From the NCBI RefSeq assembly GCF_000590475.1, contig NZ_CP007441.1:1-34260 (forward strand): a stretch of DNA of 34,260 nucleotides, in the 5' to 3' direction. This document shows, one piece after another, positions 32,921 through 34,260 of this stretch; positions within the stretch are counted from its first letter, which is position 1; each line of letters begins with the position of its first letter. Both the position numbers and the translations under genes were made by a program. The DNA comes from Stutzerimonas stutzeri (GTDB lineage: Bacteria; Pseudomonadota; Gammaproteobacteria; Pseudomonadales; Pseudomonadaceae). Under the pieces are notes generated by a model that did not search any database, was not told the DNA's origin, and was given only the letters and a program-made list of their open reading frames with translations.

Positions 32921-33946
32921 ATGAGGAAATCACTACTCGCCCTGCTGCTGGTGGCGGTTGGCGGCATGGCACAGGCCGCTGTGCAGCTCAAGGATGACCA
33001 TCCGGAGCAGTACACCGTAGTGAAAGGCGACACGCTCTGGGATATTTCCGGTCGCTTCCTTCGCGAACCCTGGAAATGGCCGGAGCTCTGGCACGCCAAT
33101 CCCCAAGTGGAAAACCCACACCTGATCTATCCCGGCGACAGTCTGAGCCTGGTCTATATCGACGGCCAGCCGCGTGTCGTGCTTAACCGTGGTGCATCGC
33201 GCGGGACCATCAAACTCTCGCCTACCGTTCGCACCACGCCCATGGCTGAAGCGATCAGCACCATTCCGCTGGAAGCCATCAACAGCTTCCTGCTGAGCAA
33301 CCGTATCGTCGACAGCGCTGCCGAGTTCGAGGCCGCGCCCTATATCGTCGCCGGCAATGCCGAGCGCGTCATCAGTGGCGCTGGTGATCGCGTCTACGGG
33401 CGTGGCGAATTCCAGGACGGCATTGGCGTTTATGGCATCTTCCGGCAGGGCAAGACCTATGTGGACCCTGAGACCGAGGAGTTCCTTGGCATCAACGCAG
33501 ACGACGTGGGAACCGCCGAGCTGCTCGATATGGAAGGTGACATCGCCACCATGATGCTTACCCGGGTCACCCAGGAAGCGCGTCTCGGCGACCGTATGTT
33601 CCCCAGCGAAGAGCGCGCGGTGAACTCGACCTTCATGCCGAGCGAACCGGAAGGCGAGATCAAGGGTGTGATCCTTGATGTGCCGCGTGGTGTGACCCAG
33701 ATCGGCCAGTTCGATGTGGTGATCCTGAACAAGGGCGCGCGCGACGGCCTGAGCATCGGCAATGTGCTGGCGGTATACAAGACTGGCGAAACCGTACGCG
33801 ACCGGGTGACCGGTGAGAACGTCAAAATTCCAGACGAGCGTTCGGGGCTGCTGATGGTCTTCCGCACCTACGAAAAGCTCAGCTATGGCCTGGTACTGCA
33901 GGCTACGCGCTCGCTGGCGGTGATGGATAAGGTTCGTAATCCCTGA
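32921..33946 (+). CDS. Exported LysM-domain peptidoglycan-binding protein
   Basis: This 341-residue protein has a signal peptide (MRKSLLALLLVAVGGMAQA, cleavage near residue 20). A LysM domain at about residues 30-78 (YTVVKGDTLWDISGRF to IYPGDSLSLV) should bind cell-wall glycan. The remaining 260 residues have no catalytic motif that I recognise. ATG 32921, after AAAGGG, fits the signal peptide; the in-frame GTG 32891 would add ten residues before it. A homologue sits between def and dprA in P. aeruginosa. The function beyond cell-wall binding is unknown. Confidence 0.9.
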   Translation: MRKSLLALLLVAVGGMAQAAVQLKDDHPEQYTVVKGDTLWDISGRFLREPWKWPELWHANPQVENPHLIYPGDSLSLVYIDGQPRVVLNRGASRGTIKLSPTVRTTPMAEAISTIPLEAINSFLLSNRIVDSAAEFEAAPYIVAGNAERVISGAGDRVYGRGEFQDGIGVYGIFRQGKTYVDPETEEFLGINADDVGTAELLDMEGDIATMMLTRVTQEARLGDRMFPSEERAVNSTFMPSEPEGEIKGVILDVPRGVTQIGQFDVVILNKGARDGLSIGNVLAVYKTGETVRDRVTGENVKIPDERSGLLMVFRTYEKLSYGLVLQATRSLAVMDKVRNP

Positions 33947-33954
33947 GTTACCCG

Positions 33955-33982
33955 AGCCCCGCACAAGCGGGGCTTTCTTTCT
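33955..33982 (+). terminator. Intrinsic terminator after the LysM gene
   Basis: AGCCCCGC-ACAA-GCGGGGCT is a perfect 8-base GC-rich stem followed by a T-rich tail (TTTCTTTCT). It starts 9 bases after the stop codon and separates the LysM gene from dprA. Confidence 0.88.
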
Positions 33983-34032
33983 GCTAATACCACCGCATGG
34001 ATGCGGTGCGACGAGACAAGGAATGTTCTGCC

Positions 34033-34260
34033 ATGTCCGCGATTTCCCCTGCCGAGCTGGAAGCCCGCCTGCGCCTGCATTTGCTGCCGGAGCTCGGCCC
34101 ACGGCGTCTACATAAACTGTTCAGCGCCTTCCCCAACGCCTCCTCCGCGCTCAGCGCACCGGCAACCGCCTGGCGTGCGTTGGGGCTGCCCGCGAGCTGT
34201 GCCGAACCCAGGCGCAGTCCGGCGATACGCGAACGGGCCGCCGCCGCGCTGAGCTGGTTG
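34033..34260 (+). CDS. dprA: DNA-processing protein DprA (Smf), 5' part only
   Basis: DprA loads RecA onto incoming single-stranded DNA during natural transformation. Only the first 76 codons are in the window; the frame is still open at the last base. The visible part, beginning MSAISPAELEARLRLHLLPELGPRRLHKL, is the N-terminal helical (SAM-like) segment that precedes the Rossmann-fold domain. Gene position after the LysM gene matches other pseudomonads. The diagnostic Rossmann motif lies beyond the window, so the call rests on the N-terminus and synteny. Confidence 0.85.
   Translation, partial: MSAISPAELEARLRLHLLPELGPRRLHKLFSAFPNASSALSAPATAWRALGLPASCAEPRRSPAIRERAAAALSWL

Overview
This window is the oriC-proximal segment of a Gammaproteobacterium of the Pseudomonas lineage, most likely the Pseudomonas (Stutzerimonas) stutzeri group. 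The evidence is the gene order dnaA-dnaN-recF-gyrB, then plsC-type acyltransferase-gmhB-glyS-glyQ-tag-htrB-PilZ-TPR, then trkA-rsmB-fmt-def-LysM-dprA. Apart from insertions, this is the order known from P. aeruginosa. The Pseudomonas-type parS word GTTCCACGTGGAAC is also present. No search was run, so the species call is inference.

Region 1 (1-6187): the replication block dnaA, dnaN, recF, gyrB. It closes with a strong intrinsic terminator, and two parS sites lie inside recF with a third just after the terminator. The window opens on the dnaA start codon, so oriC, normally upstream of dnaA, is outside. Region 2 (6188-7956): ahpF as an isolated unit with its own candidate OxyR site and promoter, closed by a hairpin terminator; ahpC is not here. 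Region 3 (7983-14587): conserved housekeeping genes. The lptA-type acyltransferase, gmhB, glyS and glyQ are a tightly overlapping minus-strand operon. Then follow tag, an HtrB/LpxL acyltransferase, a single-domain PilZ protein and a small TPR protein.

Region 4 (14651-28492): a roughly 13.8-kb ectoine/hydroxyectoine uptake and catabolism cluster, inserted where P. aeruginosa has the TPR gene close to trkA. The minus-strand operon ehuB-ehuC-ehuD-ehuA encodes an ABC importer. Divergently, enuR (MocR-type PLP-dependent regulator), eutB, eutC, doeA, doeB, doeX, doeC and doeD encode regulation and breakdown. The route is ectoine -> N-alpha-acetyl-diaminobutyrate (DoeA) -> 2,4-diaminobutyrate (DoeB) -> aspartate semialdehyde (DoeD) -> aspartate (DoeC), with EutB/EutC assigned to the hydroxyectoine branch. 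An unrelated gene, the queuosine-precursor transporter yhhQ, sits between doeX and doeC behind a convincing preQ1-I riboswitch. Two REP-like elements and a strong intercistronic hairpin also lie in this region. A fourth parS site is inside ehuC.

Region 5 (28509-34260): trkA, rsmB, fmt and def on the minus strand, then a LysM protein and the 5' end of dprA on the plus strand. There is no gene-free stretch above 300 bases. The longest gaps are 25248-25523 (REP-like hairpin, otherwise nothing recognised), 17735-17977 (divergent ehuB/enuR regulatory region) and 6116-6327 (terminator, parS, ahpF control region). No tRNA, rRNA, CRISPR array, insertion sequence or prophage gene was seen.
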